Below, piece by piece: positions 21,188 to 23,000 of a DNA stretch of 23,000 bases (its first letter is position 1; the number at the start of each line of letters is the position of its first letter). A program made the translations under genes and the position numbers. The DNA comes from Erysipelotrichaceae bacterium (lineage in GTDB: Bacteria > Bacillota_I > Bacilli_A > Erysipelotrichales > Erysipelotrichaceae). The stretch spans positions 1 through 23,000 of the forward strand of contig JAFONG010000183.1 in assembly GCA_017418585.1 (NCBI GenBank), in the 5' to 3' direction. A model generated the notes under the pieces. It ran no database searches, was not told where the DNA came from, and worked only from the letters and a program-made list of their open reading frames with translations.

Positions 21188-22151
21188 ATCGGAAGGCATC
21201 GATGAAGATCTTTGCGAACTTTTCGTGATCTCCTCTGAAGGCAAAGTATACGTTTCGGTTCTCCTGTATCGCTCTCTGGTCGACGACGGTCTGTCCTTCC
21301 GTTACACCGCCAAGAGATACCTCGACGTTGCAGAACTTCACATCCTGTAGTACATCCGGATCGATCAGATAGGCGATGCACAGAGGATCGTGCAGGGCGC
21401 AGGTATGCGGTACTTCCAGAGGCTGAGCCTGGTCGTGAACCAGAATCCTTAAGTCAAGCTGGCTTGCCGCAAACAAAGATGCAGGAGTGTTGATCCTCTT
21501 GAGCTCGTCGGAGTCTTCCTGGGAAATGTAGGCGGTATGGGTCGCATCCAGCGGGACCATCGTGATCTTTGCACCGCAGTGCAGGACTTTCTGGGCCGCT
21601 TCCGGGTCGTCATAGATATTGAATTCAGATGCGATCGTGGCATTGGTGATGTTCCATCCTCCGCCCATGATGACGATTTCTTCGATGTTTTTGACGATTT
21701 CGGGTTCTATCGTCAAAGCGACTGCCAGATTGGTCAGAGGTCCAACCGGAACCAGCGTAACAGGTTCTTTGGCGTTCATCAGATAGTTGACATAGAAGAT
21801 CGGAGCGGGAATATCTTCTTCTTTTCTGGTGGATGCAGGAAGAGGAAGAAGCGGCGTATGGATATGGACTTTCTCGCCGTTTGCGTCGATGGCATCGGCG
21901 TTCTGTGTCCTTTGGATACGCGGATAGACGGTCGTCTTAACCAGTGAACCTGAGCATCCCCGATAGACCGGGAAGTCTGCTTTCAGCAGATCTCTTACTC
22001 TTAAGGTATTCTCTGTCGTATTCTCGATCGGCTGATTGCCTTTCACGGTACATACGGCAACCAGATCGATTTCAGGACGAAGATACGCCAGCAGGATCGC
22101 ACATGCGTCATCGGAGCCGGTATCGACATCCAGGATTACTTTTCTAGTCAT
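21186..22151 (-). CDS. Inosine-uridine-preferring nucleoside hydrolase family protein
   Basis: This 321-residue cytoplasmic enzyme hydrolyses the N-glycosidic bond of nucleosides to free base and ribose. The calcium and ribose site is visible as DVDTGSDDA at residues 8-16 (the classical form is DxDPGxDDA, so Thr-Gly-Ser here is a subgroup variant). VPVGPLTNLA follows at about 134-143. SEFNIYDDPEAA is at about 165-176, and HDP at 244-246 supplies the conserved histidine and aspartate. The length is typical. AAAGGAG lies before the ATG, and an extended -10 (TGTTAGAAT, minus strand) is at 22176-22184. It is divergent from an HTH-PfkB kinase gene resembling pseudouridine kinase, which suggests a joint nucleoside salvage or degradation role. 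Base preference cannot be read from the sequence. Confidence 0.92.
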   Translation of the reverse strand: MTRKVILDVDTGSDDACAILLAYLRPEIDLVAVCTVKGNQPIENTTENTLRVRDLLKADFPVYRGCSGSLVKTTVYPRIQRTQNADAIDANGEKVHIHTPLLPLPASTRKEEDIPAPIFYVNYLMNAKEPVTLVPVGPLTNLAVALTIEPEIVKNIEEIVIMGGGWNITNATIASEFNIYDDPEAAQKVLHCGAKITMVPLDATHTAYISQEDSDELKRINTPASLFAASQLDLRILVHDQAQPLEVPHTCALHDPLCIAYLIDPDVLQDVKFCNVEVSLGGVTEGQTVVDQRAIQENRNVYFAFRGDHEKFAKIFIDAFR

Positions 22152-22175
22152 GATATTTCTCCTTTAGCTACTTTT

Positions 22176-22184
22176 ATTCTAACA
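22176..22184 (-). promoter_or_regulatory. Extended -10 promoter of the nucleoside hydrolase gene
   Basis: On the minus strand TG-T-TAGAAT forms an extended -10, about 24 bases before the ATG, which explains the lack of a clear -35. Confidence 0.5.
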
Positions 22185-22258
22185 CCAATCGCTTTCGTAT
22201 TTACTTATTGTGCATTCCATATTATAATAAACATGTGCTTATATAACTAAATAACAAT

Positions 22259-23000
22259 ATGACCAAGAAGGAAAAAGAGATACTGGAAATCATCAGAGAA
22301 AATCCACTGATTGAACAAAGCGAAATCGCCAGGCTTTTGGATATTTCCAGAAGTACGGTAGCGGTACATATCTCTTCACTGCAGAATCAGGGCTATATCT
22401 CGGGAAAGGGATATATTCTGAAGGAAGAAGACTATATTGTCGGTATCGGTGCCTGCAATGTCGACGTATACGGCAGATCCCGGATCCCGATCCGGACGCA
22501 TTACGATCATCCTGCGGATATTGTTTCCGCCGTGGGCGGAGTGATGCACAACATCATCTGCAACTACGTGAAACTGGGAGGAAAGGCCGATCTGATCACG
22601 GCATACAGCGATGATGCGTATGGAATGATGATTACGGCCGGCTGTAAGCGCAACGGCATCGACATCCACGATTCCCTGCTGGTTAAGGGTGCCACATCGG
22701 GAATATTCATGCAGATACAGGATGAGAACAACGACATGTACATGGCGATCTGCGACATGTCCATTTTGGAGAATCTTACACCTTCCTATCTTCGCAGCAA
22801 GGAGAAAACCATCCGAAACGCCAGACTGGTCGTCATGGATCCTTCGCTGCCTGATGATGTAATCAAGGAACTGATCAGCATCTGCAAGGATCATACTCCG
22901 TTGTATATCGATCCGATCTCGGACAACTATGCCCTGAAGATGCGGGAATATGTACCTTATTTCGATCTGATCAAGCCGAACAGAGCCGAACTGGAGAACC
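22259..23000 (+). CDS. HTH-PfkB carbohydrate kinase (pseudouridine kinase-like), 3' end cut by window
   Basis: 247 residues are visible and the frame is open at the right edge; the full family length is about 360. The N-terminus (about 1-55) is a winged helix-turn-helix: KEKEILEIIRENP, then SEIARLLDISRSTVAVHISSLQNQGYI. It is followed by a PfkB kinase domain starting at YIVGIGACNVDVYG with the GG substrate motif AVGGVMHNI (about 88-96) and GGKADLITAYSDDAYG. The combination matches E. coli YeiI and PsuK-like proteins of Firmicutes, which phosphorylate pseudouridine or related nucleosides and may also bind DNA. It is divergent from a nucleoside hydrolase. The ATP-site motif lies beyond the window. 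No Shine-Dalgarno precedes ATG 22259; TATAAC at 22242-22247 would give a leader of only a few bases. Confidence 0.85.
   Translation, partial: MTKKEKEILEIIRENPLIEQSEIARLLDISRSTVAVHISSLQNQGYISGKGYILKEEDYIVGIGACNVDVYGRSRIPIRTHYDHPADIVSAVGGVMHNIICNYVKLGGKADLITAYSDDAYGMMITAGCKRNGIDIHDSLLVKGATSGIFMQIQDENNDMYMAICDMSILENLTPSYLRSKEKTIRNARLVVMDPSLPDDVIKELISICKDHTPLYIDPISDNYALKMREYVPYFDLIKPNRAELEN

Overview
The window looks like a chromosomal stretch of a low-to-mid GC Bacillota (Firmicutes), probably an anaerobic or fermentative gut-type lineage, perhaps Erysipelotrichia. The reasons are AGGAGG-type ribosome binding sites before most genes, dense short operons, intrinsic terminators with T-tracts, tRNA genes with encoded CCA, PTS and ECF transport genes, a long-form PPi-dependent phosphofructokinase and an ATP-type PEP carboxykinase. 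The genus is an inference with low confidence. I see no CRISPR array, insertion sequence, phage gene or rRNA, and no gene-free stretch longer than 300 bases.

Layout. 1-591: the 3' part of an AlkD-type DNA repair gene, then a terminator. 807-4482: a tight six-gene operon whose genes overlap or nearly touch. It encodes a small HMA metal-binding protein, a ZIP metal transporter, an unknown four-helix membrane protein, an ATC-hydrolase-family protein, an LCM-family methyltransferase and a second ATC-hydrolase-family protein. This is the best candidate for an undescribed system. 4687-7542: pruA and rocD, the two steps from ornithine to glutamate. 7667-8653: an AT-rich stand-alone pdxA homologue. 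8711-9325: plsY. 9419-9739: an ABM-fold monooxygenase-like protein. 9770-12318: tRNA-Val, pfp, tRNA-Ala and a YcxB-like membrane protein.

12367-14404 (minus strand): a complete ascorbate-type PTS (IIA, IIB, IIC) with no catabolic genes beside it. It is divergent from pckA (14577-16181). 16250-18208: an RlmD/RlmCD-type RNA methyltransferase and a maltose-acetyltransferase-like enzyme. 18333-18812 (minus): an ECF S-component-like protein, divergent from gpmA (18882-19625). 19761-21134: a sodium:alanine/glycine symporter. 21186-22151 (minus): a nucleoside hydrolase, divergent from an HTH-PfkB kinase that resembles pseudouridine kinase and runs off the right edge.

How the genes fit together. pfp, gpmA and pckA belong to central glycolysis and the PEP node, with pyrophosphate as phosphoryl donor at the PFK step. 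rocD, pruA and the symporter point to amino-acid use. The nucleoside hydrolase and HTH-kinase point to nucleoside salvage or breakdown. A recurring regulatory feature is a -10-like hexamer exactly six bases before the ATG with no usable Shine-Dalgarno (plsY, the ECF gene and, less clearly, rlmD), which suggests leaderless mRNAs among genes that otherwise have strong ribosome binding sites.
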